NCBI GenBank assembly: GCA_012845835.1
Contig: JABAKD010000020.1
Span: 18,717,146-18,781,145, forward strand
DNA: 64,000 bases
Direction of reading: 5' to 3'
From: Undaria pinnatifida
Taxonomy: Eukaryota; Sar; Phaeophyceae; Laminariales; Alariaceae
Shown here: one piece after another, positions 11,506 to 22,109 of the stretch
Layout of the letters: the number at the start of each line of letters is the position of its first letter
Position numbering within the stretch: position 1 is the first letter of the stretch
Made by a program: the position numbers and the translations under genes
The notes under the pieces: generated by a model
What the model was told of the DNA's origin: nothing
What the model saw: the letters and a program-made list of their open reading frames with translations, nothing else
Databases searched by the model: none

Positions 11506-11780
11506 CTGGAATGAGGCGAAACACAAAAGTACGGGAAAAGGCAAAAAGGGGGCGTCGCGCATGAAGTTAACGAACTTAAATATTGGCCGCCTGCTTACGG
11601 CGTTGCTGCGCGTCTCGGAGTGAAACATTTGTCTGCTGTGCTCTGTGCTATTTAATAGAAGTGTTCTAGATACGTCAGCTGTGGGTTATTTTACCGCGGG
11701 AAAGCGGTACTCACGAGTACGCAAAGAGTGCCCCAGGTTTTGTATCACTCACCCGCCCGCCCACGAACCCACCCACCCAC

Positions 11781-11917
11781 CTTGCCGTCGTTGAAAAACT
11801 CGTACGTCTTCACCTCGTTCTTATCCTTGCCTAGCTTGAAAGGCCCCGACTTCACCGCCCTCATCGAAATGCCAGCTCATTCTCCGGTCCACCTTTCACC
11901 AGCACTGTCCACGCATG
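11781..11917 (-). pseudogene. Penultimate exon, PAP-fibrillin/lipocalin-like, with frame break
   Basis: The 3' 84 nt (11,864-11,781) encode MRAVKSGPFKLGKDKNEVKT and then YEFFNDGK before a GTGGGT donor. Upstream, another frame reads HAWTVLVKGGPENELAF and flows naturally into the same fold, but one base is missing near 11,866, and the joined frame hits a stop without it. A 3' splice site (GCGCACAG) precedes it at 11,918. This is either a recently broken gene or an assembly error. The order fits a lipocalin-type barrel downstream of the 37.3-kb exon on the same strand. Confidence 0.45.
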
Positions 11918-12052
11918 CTGTGCGCAAAGTCCCACAGATCGGACAGATCAGATCCCCATCTTGTTCTGGTATAAATCGTTCTGGGCAAAAAGATCCCTGG
12001 TTTATTAAGAGATAAAGAATCGTTAACTGAAAGCTGTCACTTTTGACGGTAA

Positions 12053-12564
12053 TGTATTAGAGTGTCATTTTAGCTGGCAATAGATTCGGCAAGATAGCCC
12101 GCAGAGTCATGGTCTATTGGACCACAAGAAGATACTCTTCAGCGGAACATTCTTAGTGGAGAAGATAACCCGTAGAATCTAGCTAGCTTATACCACAAGA
12201 GCGTTCTCGGTAATGGAACGTTCTTCCTCTGGACAAGATAGATAGAAGTAAGCGCGTTAAGCGCTCATGGGAACATAGAAGATCCAGGAGAACGTTCCTT
12301 GTGCGTTCCATAGGAAAAGGTCCAGAAGAGAGCACAGCAGCAATGCTGGGTTGAAGCGAACTCTGGAGCTTCACGCCACCCCCGTGCTCTCACTCCTCCT
12401 CCTCCTCCTTCTCCTCCTCCTTCTCCTTTCCTGTCTCCTCGAGATTCGCATAGCTCAGTGCCAATAATGAGAAATCTATAAAGAAGAACCGGTGCTGTCT
12501 CCAAGCGAAGCTGATACCCCTGCGTCCTTTCCCTCTCACCATCCGGCACCACGACTCTTTCACA
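12053..12564 (-). mobile_element. 3' LTR of a TRIM-family element, rest lost
   Basis: On the minus strand it starts TGTGAAAG and ends CTAATACA. It matches the 519-bp LTRs at 33,552 and 34,289 over its length, including the GA-rich tract and the repeated GAACGTTC boxes. The adjoining bases (12,565-12,603) are the internal GACGACGCCA box and a CTCACA phrase, so this is a 3' LTR plus a little internal sequence. No matching duplication is found on the truncated side. Confidence 0.8.
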
Positions 12565-12603
12565 AATGGCGTCGTCGCTGAATTGACGATGTGTGAGCTT
12601 CAA

Positions 12604-13524
12604 GCTTGGAACGACAGCCCCGCCTCTTCTCGGTTTCTTGTTATCTTATAATGTGAGCCACCGCATATATGGCGCCAGCATGGGCATTTCGTACCCAGCA
12701 TCGAATGCGTGTTTTTCTTTTTCATTCTTGGTAGCTCTGTGTAGCTTGCCTTTGGGCCAGTTCAAACGAGGAAACACTACCTGAAATAAAAATGAAAAAA
12801 AAACGAAAAAGAGGAATAGCTTCGATTTTTGATGAAAAAAACGCAGGTTCACCCCAAACGACATCCAAAATATCTGGAAATACAAAATGAAAATGATTGA
12901 TCTTCCACGCTAAAACTCGAGGTATAAATTGACAGACTAGTTTAACCGCCAGAACACACGGACTCGCGGTGAATGCACCCGACGATGCAGCTGAATACAC
13001 CTAACTCGCACACCCGAGGCACCCCTGAGAGTAGGCGGTGCTCGTGGTCCAACCCGCCCCCCCGGGAGTGCTCTAGAAGTTGTGTATCGGTCATGGTTGT
13101 TTGATGGCAGTCGTTGGATTAGTGAGTGGCACCCTCATCGAAAAACATGTCGCCACAGCCATGTCCCTACCCTCTGGTTTCTGCCATGGTCACCCCTTGG
13201 TCATAATGTACCCGTATCTGCTGGCTTCGACGGCGGGCAAGCGCCGTGGCAGCCTCACGCACTATCCCGCCCACCGTGCGCTTGCGAAACCGGTCACCGT
13301 ACGTTCCTCTTCCCGCTGTTTATCTAACGTTTCGATAATTTGACTCCCATTTCGCAAAAACTAGATGGTTTTGCTACCCTTTTTAAAAACGACATCGCAA
13401 AACGGGGTTATCGGGATCTCTACAACTAGGTTTTGCTATCTGACCAATGAGGCTCGGCTGTTCTATAGTTCTGCGCTTCATTTTTTCACTTATTTTTTCG
13501 ATGATTTTTTTTCTCGCTTAGATT
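12604..13524. other. No supported gene
   Basis: AT-rich patches and short frames only. A minus-strand A/T-rich stretch (12,780-12,900) is simple sequence. Nothing recognised. Confidence 0.5.
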
Positions 13525-13526
13525 TA

Positions 13527-14484
13527 GGGCCAGTTTTCACGATTAAAAAAAAATCCAATTCGGAAAATATGTGAAACGTAATTTTGATTTGATTGTTCTA
13601 GACACACAACATCATCAAGTAGTACGATTTCGGGGTGAATAAAATTGTAATTGAATGACAAAAAAGAAAAGTTCTCCGACACTTTTTGGGGGGGATTTCA
13701 AATCCAATTTGGGAGTTGGCCCAACTTAACGTGGCCTGTTCGCGTTGGGATAACACACCCGGGGCAGCCTGGTGCGATGTTTGGCCTATGAATAGTCGAC
13801 GACCACGATCGAAGCGATAAAACGCGAACTTGAACTAGAGGCGACCGGGGCAATAGCCTCACCCACGCCCATAGATCATAGAACATCGTACCCCGGCGGT
13901 AGCGCCTCAAAAAATATCATGGTGGCCGCGATCCCAATCTTTCAACCAGCTCGCTCGGCCAAGCCCCACAAAAACCGATCTAAAGAACCAAAAACACGAA
14001 TATTCGCTCAAGAGCTCTATTGCTTCATCGCCTTCGCCGCTCCGCGCGCCAAAAGAGATCCTGAGGGTGATCGCTTCCGAGCCTGGGCCGCCAAAAAAAA
14101 GGAGAGCCTGGCGGCGGCGCGCACGCCACGACGCAAGTCGTCGCTATGATCTACTCTCGTCGGTGTTCATCAGCAGGCCGTTGTGTGACTTAACGTGGCT
14201 TGCTGCGTTATTCCGATTCCCCACATATTTAATAAAATGAAAAAATACACTTCAGCGGTGAGATCGACCAAAAAGGACTTGGCTCAAAACTCAGCTTTGC
14301 ACGCTGCGTGATACTTCGACCGCGCCCGTTACGGGGTGTGTATACAAGTCAGTGACACATATTTGAAGAGCAGTGAGCCCTTTCTTCGATAGCAAGCAAA
14401 TCGGCAAACTTCGCGAAGTCAAACCCAATTGGAAAATTTTTTTATACGATATATTGGATTTTTTATAATCGTTAAAACTGGCCC
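13527..14484. mobile_element. Non-autonomous DNA transposon with ~35-bp terminal inverted repeats
   Basis: The left end GGGCCAGTTTTCACGATTA (13,527 on) and the right end read in reverse complement, GGGCCAGTTTTAACGATTA (ending 14,484), form imperfect inverted repeats. They continue into an A run and ATCCAAT. Both ends are flanked by TA (13,525-13,526 and 14,485-14,486). This fits Tc1/mariner-type TA duplication, or a PIF/Harbinger relative if the TTA/TAA flanks matter. The interior has only a 76-codon basic frame at 13,919-14,149 and no transposase. Confidence 0.6.
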
Positions 14485-14549
14485 TAATCACGTATCGTAA
14501 GAAAAGACGCCAATACATCATGACTCAATGAAAACAACAGTTAGATCCA

Positions 14550-15300
14550 TCTTCTGTTTTGGAATATTCTTGGAAAGGAAGATCTCCATACATCCAACTA
14601 AAGAATGCCAATCATCTTTCAGTCAAATAACCATCTACCCCAATCGCAGAGTTCTACGGTATATCTAGTGCAGTAATATTGGTGGAACTAACTGTTTAAT
14701 GTGAAAAAACACCTAAATCACCATCTAGGTGCAGTGGGGTATCCGATTCAAGAGCCTTCTTTGGGTGGTGCTAGGTTGTTTCTGTTCCGCCTTCGTTTTC
14801 ATTGTGTTTGGCATTGCATAGCATAGGTAAATGGCCTTGCTGTGATTGTTGTGTATAAGTGGCTATGTCTTGTAGTTTTTGACGATAGAGGAGCTCGTCG
14901 CTCTAAGAGGAGGCATCAGCGCGGGCGCTGGTTTTGCTTGATGTAGTTGGGTGGAAATATCAGTCTAATGTAATGCTCCTAGCCTTCTAGTAGTTGCATT
15001 CTACATTGACAACTCACCTTGCTGTAATGGAAATGTGTGTCTCGGTCTCAAACTTTGTTACCACAGAGAGCACATCTCTCCAGGAGGCATCAGCACGGAC
15101 ACTGCTTGTGCTGGATGTAGATAGGGGGAAATATCAGTTTAATGTGAAGAACACACATACACACATCCCCATTAAGTAACATTCATTTGTGGAAGTTTGA
15201 TGTTCTGGTTTAGAATATTCTTGGAAAGGAAGATCTCATGCATCCAACCATTCGACGACCTCTTTGTTTTTCTGACCAAGACAAAATGTCGCATCCATCA
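14550..15300. repeat. Duplicated ~600-bp block
   Basis: GAATATTCTTGGAAAGGAAG occurs at 14,562 and 15,211. GGAGGCATCAGC...GGATGTAG and GGAAATATCAGTYTAATGT occur at about 14,909-14,970 and 15,081-15,143. The order suggests two diverged copies of one unit. No gene is supported. Confidence 0.6.
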
Positions 15301-15314
15301 GTACCAGGTATGTT

Positions 15315-15500
15315 CGAACGACTCCTTCTCAGGTAGTGTGGGAAAAACCAATGGCAACACCTCCGGCAAGGGTCGGTGTTGCCACCCCATCGCGGATGGG
15401 AATGATCCATCAGTGTTTCGACAACCTGGTGGATATTTTATAGCTCGACAGATATCTCGACAGTGTAGTTTACGAAAAAACTTGGATCGATAGATAAGTA
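15315..15500. repeat. Repeat unit that served as insertion site (left part)
   Basis: The block TGTGGGAAAAACCAATGGCA with CACCTCCGGCAAGGGTCGGT is closely related to 29,318-29,440 on the other side of the large element. The retrotransposon therefore landed within or beside a repeated unit. Confidence 0.6.
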
Positions 15501-15504
15501 ATAT
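15501..15504. other. Target-site duplication ATAT (left)
   Basis: ATAT directly precedes the 5' LTR and is repeated directly after the 3' LTR at 29,104-29,107. A 4-bp duplication agrees with the other two intact elements in this window. Confidence 0.75.
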
Positions 15505-16011
15505 TGTTACGGCAAGCCAACGTGGGAACATGAAAAATACGGTGGGCCGTAGTCTGATGATTACGACTCACCGGGCGCAGACGCAGTGATGGGTAGCTCT
15601 GTGGGTGTGGGAAGGACGTTTCATCTAAAAAGCGGTTTCATCCGCCGGATCGTAATGCCGGACCCAGGTGGTAGCGCATGTTGCGTCCACCTGACATCAC
15701 CTGGTGTTTAGTTAACACCACCCCCTTGAAAAAGAAAAATTGCGATCAAAAGTTAAAAGTTAAAAAGGCATATCAACTGTTCACCCGTGCATAAACGACT
15801 GCTCGCTTGTGCATCCACATCATCCATCAACTGTCATCTCACGTGCTTGCGAGACTCAACGGTTTAACTTCGCTCAAAGTCTGGAGTTTTGGATCAATCA
15901 GAGGAATCAAAGGCACTGCTGGATACTGAATACGAACTCTCAAGGCAGCAGGTGAGTCATAACTAGTCCCGTGGAAATAGAGTTGCGCAGGTCCGACTCG
16001 CTGCCGTATCA
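15505..16011 (+). mobile_element. 5' LTR of the large gypsy-type element
   Basis: 507 bp, beginning TGTTACGGCAAGCC and ending CGCTGCCGTATCA. It aligns end to end with the 507-bp 3' LTR at 28,597-29,103. I count about ten substitutions by eye, so roughly 98 percent identity, suggesting a fairly recent insertion. An A-rich GTTAAAAGTTAAAAAGGC patch may be core-promoter sequence, but no start site can be assigned. Confidence 0.92.
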
Positions 16012-16030
16012 TGGTGAACCCAGGGAGATA
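16012..16030 (+). other. Candidate primer-binding site
   Basis: The base after the LTR begins TGGTGAACCCAGGGA. TGG complements the universal CCA tail of tRNAs, and the LTR boundary is exact, so this is where minus-strand priming should occur. I cannot name the tRNA from the sequence alone. Confidence 0.6.
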
Positions 16031-17846
16031 CGTAGATGGTGAACTTGCCGGAGGTGGTAATCCTGTAGGTAGATGGTGGAGAGATTGGACCAGGACACGA
16101 GGATAGGAGTACAGCTTACAACAAGAACACTGTTGTAGATGTTGAAGACGTGGAATCTGATCTAGAAAAAAATGCGCAATTTATAGTACAGTACAGGGGG
16201 TACAGACGGTCTGAGTCATGTCGTCAGGTATAGAGCTTTTGTTTTCATGCACCGTGACGGTACGAGAATAGAAAGCGTAATGCGTGAACCACGTAAGTAA
16301 GCGTGCCGAACGCTGTGGATCTGGGAAGAGGTAACGTAAGCAGGTAAGCATAGCGCGCGCGTAGGTGTCACGTGCTATATGGTGTCACCACAAGGGGAGT
16401 GTTGCTAATTAAGCTGATCTCGTTGCCAACAGGATAGTAGGTTAAAAAAATACGAGCGGTATGTTTTTCTATTTTTCTAGAAACGCTTTTTGAATATACT
16501 GTTTTTACTATGCCTGTGCAACAGGGTAGAGCAAATATAATGTTTTTACTATGCCCGCGCAGCAGGGTAAAGCATTGTGTAATAATATACATGCCTCATC
16601 TTGTTACACTTTTTTGATGCTCAAAAAAATTGTTCCTGTGAGACGAGCCATCAATGCCCAAACACATGCATGCTTCGCTCGAGTCTTTCCGGGTTTGATG
16701 TCATGAAATGTTCATACATGCACCAATGCTGTGTCAACCATACAGCAAGCTTCAAGTCGCAGTGTCAACTCACAAGTTTCAAGTCATCTGTGTTGCTGTA
16801 GGAGCACGTCCACGGTAGCAAAGTATATGTACGATATGTACGAGTTCGTACGAAAAGGAATAGCAAAGTACACGTACGTACGAAAAAAAGGAGACGGGTA
16901 TTGTTGCTACTGCTGCTGTGAGTTTCGTCAGCCATCACAAGCTGCTTGCAAGGAGGACTGCTAGCCTAGACGTCTATGTGAAGAGGACGGTCAGACAGGG
17001 ACATATGCGACACGCTTACAACTTCACGTCACTTTGGAAGTCAAAGGGGAGATCGGAGAACACGACAGTCTTCCGGGATGTTGCTGTAGATCAAAACATC
17101 TACCTGGTACTTGATACATAACATTATCGACGGAAATATAATAATCGTTAATGCAAGATAAGTAAACAAAAACGATCATTATATTTACTACCAGAAGACA
17201 TATAAATTCAAACGCCCGATTTTTTTTATATGATGTACGGATATATGATAAAGGTACGAGTATTGATCTATGCGTTGGACTACCAATACAACCACGACGC
17301 GCGAACACAGGCGTCACGCCTCACCGCAGCTAGACTACAGCTAGCTGTTGTTGGTCGCGGTTAGACTAGAGTCTAAGCGTAGGCTTGGATGCTCGAGTCC
17401 AGAGCAGAGCGAAGTGCGCCGGACGTAACTGCAGTCAACGTTGGCTTGATTTTTCTGAGTCCAAAAACACACAAAACCAAACGAGGGAAAAAGGAACATG
17501 AACTTGGTCTGACATGAGCGAGCGTGAGTGACTGCGAACCGAGCTTGAGTACAGCGATCGTTACCGTGAGGCATTGTTGGAGGTTCCATCCGGAGATCTG
17601 CTATATTGTACGAGCGCTTGGAAGAGGACTGCGTGAGACGAGACGGTGTTTGCAGGCAGCTGTTGCAACAAGCAGACAGGAGGAATCAGCCTGAAGGTAG
17701 ACACGGAGGGAACGAACTAGAAGCGGTGAGAGAGTTGCGACAAGGGATTGGAGACTTGGGTACGTGTGTCTAAAATAGCTTTTTATCCGTTCGTTACATG
17801 GGGCTTTACGTGGGGCTTCAGCTGGGATACGTGTGGGTTGATAGTC
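16012..17846 (+). mobile_element. Untranslated leader of the large element (upstream part)
   Basis: About 1.8 kb without a convincing frame separates the LTR from the first gag sequence. It includes a ~35-bp imperfect repeat around 16,505 and 16,545 (TTTTTACTATGCC...CAGGGTA) and GTACGTACG-rich sequence at 16,835-16,890. The right border at 17,847 is abrupt: sequence changes there to the middle of gag, which marks a rearrangement joint. Confidence 0.6.
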
Positions 17847-18443
17847 CGCAGCCGCTGTCTTATCAGTTGTTCCCGATGCAGCAACAACAACCACAGATGA
17901 CGGCATCGATGCAGTCGCCGCTAGCTCCAGACCCTCAGTATCAGCAATGGCCTCAATACACGTTGTGGCAGCAAACGCCATACGCGCAGCAGTGGCCAAG
18001 ACAGATGCAGGGGCAACAGGCCTATCAGTGGACGGTCCCCTCGGCTCAACTCCCCGCGAGGGAACCTGTCACGTCGGGACAACCAACACAGTACGGGCTC
18101 TATGGTCAACCCAACTGGGGAAAGTTAACGCCCCAATATGTGCCGTCTGGTGCATCTGTTCGCTCGCCTTTTGCATCACCCGACGAAGCGTATCGCCGCA
18201 AAGACGCCCGAGCCACGATAAACCGGATCGTGGCATCAATGAATCCCAGCAAATACGGGGAAGAGCATGCTTTCGTCGGCCTCTCTACAGGGTACCAAAA
18301 AAAGCTGGCGGTGAGGAATGACCCGGTTGCTTTCTGCGACAAACTCAGGAAAGTTATGGCGGGAGAAGAAGGTGGCATGTGGGCCATGCCTGAGGATCAT
18401 AAGGCGGCAGATGGAACAAGCCGCCTGCCGCAAGCTGACTCTT
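17847..18443 (+). pseudogene. Partial gag copy, left arm of a 597-bp inverted repeat
   Basis: Encodes the middle of gag (QPLSYQLFPMQQQQPQMTAS onward to GTSRLPQADS) in the sense orientation but lacks the start codon and the proline-rich N-terminus. It is the mirror of 18,455-19,051 with only a few mismatches and no net length difference. Its right end is the fold-back point, after which the frame stops. It cannot give a complete Gag. Confidence 0.85.
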
Positions 18444-19051
18444 ATGGGTTGTTAAAGAGTCAGCTTGCGGCAGGCGGCTCGTTCCATCTGCCGCCTTATG
18501 ATCCTCAGGCATGGCCCACATGCCACCTTCTTCTCCCGCCATAACTTTCCTGAGTTTGTCGCAGAAAGCAACCGGGTCATTCCTCACCGCCAGCTTTTTT
18601 TGGTACCCTGTAGAGAGGCCGACGAAAGCATGCTCTTCCCCGTATTTGCTGGGATTCATTGATGCCACGATCCGGTTTATCGTGGCTCGGGCGTCTTTGC
18701 GGCGATACGCTTCGTCGGGTGATGCAAAGGGCGAGCGAACAGATGCACCAGACGGCACATATTGGGGCGTTAACTTTCCCCAGTTGGGTTGACCATAGAG
18801 CCCGTACTGTGTTGGTTGTCCCGACGTGACAGGTTCCCTCGCGGGGAGTTGAGCCGAGGGGACCGTCCACTGATAGGCCTGTTGCCCCTGCATCTGTCTT
18901 GGCCACTGCTGCGCGTATGGCGTTTGCTGCCACAACGTGTATTGAGGCCATTGCTGATACTGAGGGTCTGGAGCTAGCGGCGACTGCATCGATGCCGTCA
19001 TCTGTGGTTGTTGTTGCTGCATCGGGAACAACTGATAAGACAGCGGCTGCG
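17847..19051. repeat. Large palindrome: 597-bp arms, 11-bp spacer
   Basis: Arms 17,847-18,443 and 18,455-19,051 are near-identical reverse complements around spacer 18,444-18,454 (ATGGGTTGTTA). The centre corresponds to the gag position GACTCTTTAACACCCATG followed by AGAGTC at 22,136-22,159, itself a 6-bp inverted repeat. The joint is what a snap-back at that hairpin would leave. Confidence 0.9.
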
Positions 19052-19376
19052 ACGGCGGGGCCGACTGTGCTATGAACGGCTGACGGGGCGGCGGCGGCGG
19101 CGGAGTCATTTGTGTCGGGAATGACTGACGAGGCAGCGGCGGCAGCGGCGGCGGGGTCGGTTGTGCCGGGCGTGGCGGCGGCGGTGGAGGCAGTTGCTGC
19201 GGCGTTGATGACGCCGGTAGCGGTTGATGGGGAGGCGGTGACGGCGATAGTACCCCTCCCGCAACTGCCTGAGGCATTCCGCTTACACCCGTTACGGGCG
19301 AGGGGTTACGCCTAGGAGGAGGCGGGGGCGGTGGTGTTCCCCCGCTTGCAACAACTTGTTCCGGTGGAGACGACAT
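18455..19376 (-). pseudogene. Inverted gag N-terminal part (start codon retained)
   Basis: On the minus strand the frame from ATG at 19,376 begins MSSPPEQVVASGG and has a proline-rich N-terminus with several PPPPPP runs. A Q/P-rich stretch and then a more ordered segment (ARATINRIVASMNPSKYGEE) follow. It ends where the reading passes through the fold-back centre into antisense. This is the only copy of the gag N-terminus in the element, and it faces away from the rest of gag and pol. Confidence 0.8.
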
Positions 19377-22109
19377 TGTCCTTGTTGATTTCCTCCTTTT
19401 TCTTCTCTTGTTTTTCTTGTTTTTTCTTTTTCTTTTATCTTGTTTTCTTTTCCCTTTTTTTTTTTTTTTTTTTCTCTTCTTCTTTCCTTCCGTCCTCCGT
19501 TTTTCTGGAAACAGCAACAGTCGGGATACTGTAGTACTTAGAATGTATTTATGTCTGTTTTTGCTACTGTTGGGTTGAATGATACCTCGAAACATTAATA
19601 CCAGTATTATTTTGGTCATATTTCGTAGCATGAATACAACATCTCAAAAGCGTTGATGCAACGTGACTCCACAGCAGTAAATGCAATGTTGTACATGTTA
19701 TACCTGGTACAGTAAAGTATCGCTTCAGCTATCCCATTATTATTTTACTATTCTGTTGTGTATTGTGCGACCTGACTCCGAACGAAGCAGTAACTAATAT
19801 TATGCTTGTTGTACGAGTAGCATGCGATGTTTCTTCATCAGCCCTTTTGTTATTTTGTTACTTTGCTGTTGGTGTTGTCATTATGGTATATACCAGTACA
19901 CAACGAGTTGTTAGACTGTTGTATACCTGTGTTGACAAGTTGTTTCTCTTGCTCGCGTCCACAGTATACCATATGTGACCATGTGTGACTCACAGTTGAA
20001 CTCGACAATTGTAACCGTCCTGGCACCCCCCTTTTTGTTGCGCATGCTACCCATCTTTGGACTACATGCAGAGACAGCAAATATATATATATCCGTTTTT
20101 TTTCGTGAGAAAAAGGTTATGTTAATCTGTTTTCGGTCACCTGAAAAGATTACCGGGGTATGTGATTATTAGAAAATAAAAAAACATAGTATAACCACCC
20201 ATACTATGTCTTGTTGTGAATTGTCACTTCTGTTCTTGTATGTTACTCCTACTGTTGATTTGTGTTTGATGTTACCAACTATACATAGAAGTAACTGTTG
20301 TTGCAGACACAACACGATTTGATGTATTTTTGATACTGTCAGCATATCATGGTAGTGACAATTGACCTACCGTGCTATGTTACGGGCTGTTTTGTTTTAC
20401 TTTATTCATTTATTTATTTATTTATTGTCTTTGCCATCTAACAATTAAATTGAGAAGAGAACATACCGAAGCACATGTATACGATAGAAACAGAAGTCAT
20501 TTTATGTACTGACATGTCATTTGTTTTATGTTATCACCCCAGATACCAGTTGTATGACACAAATTGTATGATACTACAATACTGACCACAGTTCTTGCAC
20601 ATGTGACATAGCATTGTATTGAGTTATGAGTTCACTAGGACAGCAGAAACTCCTCAGTTGTTGTATGCGTTTATTATTGAGTTATATCATTCCATGTCAT
20701 CATGTCATCACAGGCAAATACACACATAATATCATATGGTCAAATCCTTTTGAAAACAGCAAACAAAAGAGCAATCCTTCATGCTCAATCATGTGATACG
20801 ATTAAAATGACAAGATAAAGTGTATGATGTTTCGAGAATGACAGCTGTTTTTCAACATTATTAATAATAGCGGTAGTAATGCCAATGAACAGCAGTAATG
20901 TTCTCATCTTCATTATATCGTTATAATACTCGCCAACCCCCCCTGATTTTTTTCTGATCAAGCTGTGTATAGAAAAAAAAACAAGATTACACTGGTTTTT
21001 GTTACAGTAGTAGTAGTAGTAGTAGTACTAATAGTATATAGTAATAATCATAATGCTGTACGAGTATAGCATCCTATTAATAATACATACCTGGTACAGC
21101 AGTACCTAGTAGCGTGCAGTGTTACGGGGGAATTTATTTTGTTACTATCTCGCGATATGTCATACAGTATTATACGCAGTAGTAAATACGATATCTCACT
21201 AATATCGGTTACAGCGTGTATACCCAATAGTAAATACGATATCTCAGTAATATCGGTTATGCCATATGCCCATCGTGATGTATTTACAAGTAGTGGTATT
21301 GTGTTGATATATGATGCTGCATGTAGTACAACATTCTCGTATTTGTATTGATACCTGGTATATCTCTAAAATATCATATATCGGATAACATAATTCTGGA
21401 TACGATATCAGCGATCGGAGTATCACACACAGCTTGCAAAATAATAATTTTTTATTACTTCCTGTTCCATTATTTTACTGGCTCAACAGTCCATGTTACT
21501 CCCTTCTCACCATCCTGCCTACATAAATACCCCCCCAACTTGCAAGTATGCAAGGCTTACTAGCAGGCAGGGATGCATGTATGTCTTTTCCATTTTTCAA
21601 AATTTGAAAAAATTGGTTTACGGATATTGTCAAAAATAAAATACACTCCAGTTGTGAGATCGCATTGTACCATCGCTTGCTGTATGTATCCGTTATCGAT
21701 TGAGTACGTACTGGTACCCAAACAAACAAAAAATATTTTTTTCAGGAAAAATCAGGTATATCCGGTCAGTTTGACGTCAAAACTGGTGCAGCACAAAAAA
21801 AACAAGAGCATATCACAAACGACATACAGAACATATGATACGCATGTATGTATACAGCACGATGACATACATACCTGGTACAACAATGCAGAAGTACGAG
21901 GTACTCGTACCTGATATTCGACACAAAGCTCGCGGTACTGTGAAATGTGGAATCAACAGCCTGCCCAAAGATAAAGGCTAATTATTATGCGGATCCCATT
22001 CCGAGCTTCAGATTTTGGTCTGGTCGCTAAAATAAAACTCTCTCGTGGAAAATCGAAACTGGCTTCTTGTTCGGAGATGATGCTCTTGTTGTTCAGCCAT
22101 GTAAAAATA
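19377..22109 (-). mobile_element. Inverted leader segment and unassigned sequence inside the element
   Basis: Directly upstream of the inverted gag ATG the minus strand is a purine-rich leader (A/G runs at 19,380-19,510). The remaining ~2.5 kb is AT-rich with no convincing frame. It holds a GTA trinucleotide run (21,006-21,030), a near-duplicate pair around 21,183-21,215 and 21,227-21,258, and four TACCTGGTA palindromes. At 22,110 it joins gag again. It is probably the leader carried along in the inversion, but I cannot prove origin for all of it. Confidence 0.45.

Noticed and set aside
18354-19631. 425-codon minus-strand frame as one intact protein
   Set aside because: The first 85 codons translate a purine-rich leader into lysine runs and the last ~30 are antisense of the palindrome arm. 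Only the middle is gag.
22067-22109. ATG at 22,067 as the true start of gag
   Set aside because: The first 14 codons are not gag-derived. Gag homology begins at 22,110, and the real start codon is in the inverted copy at 19,376.
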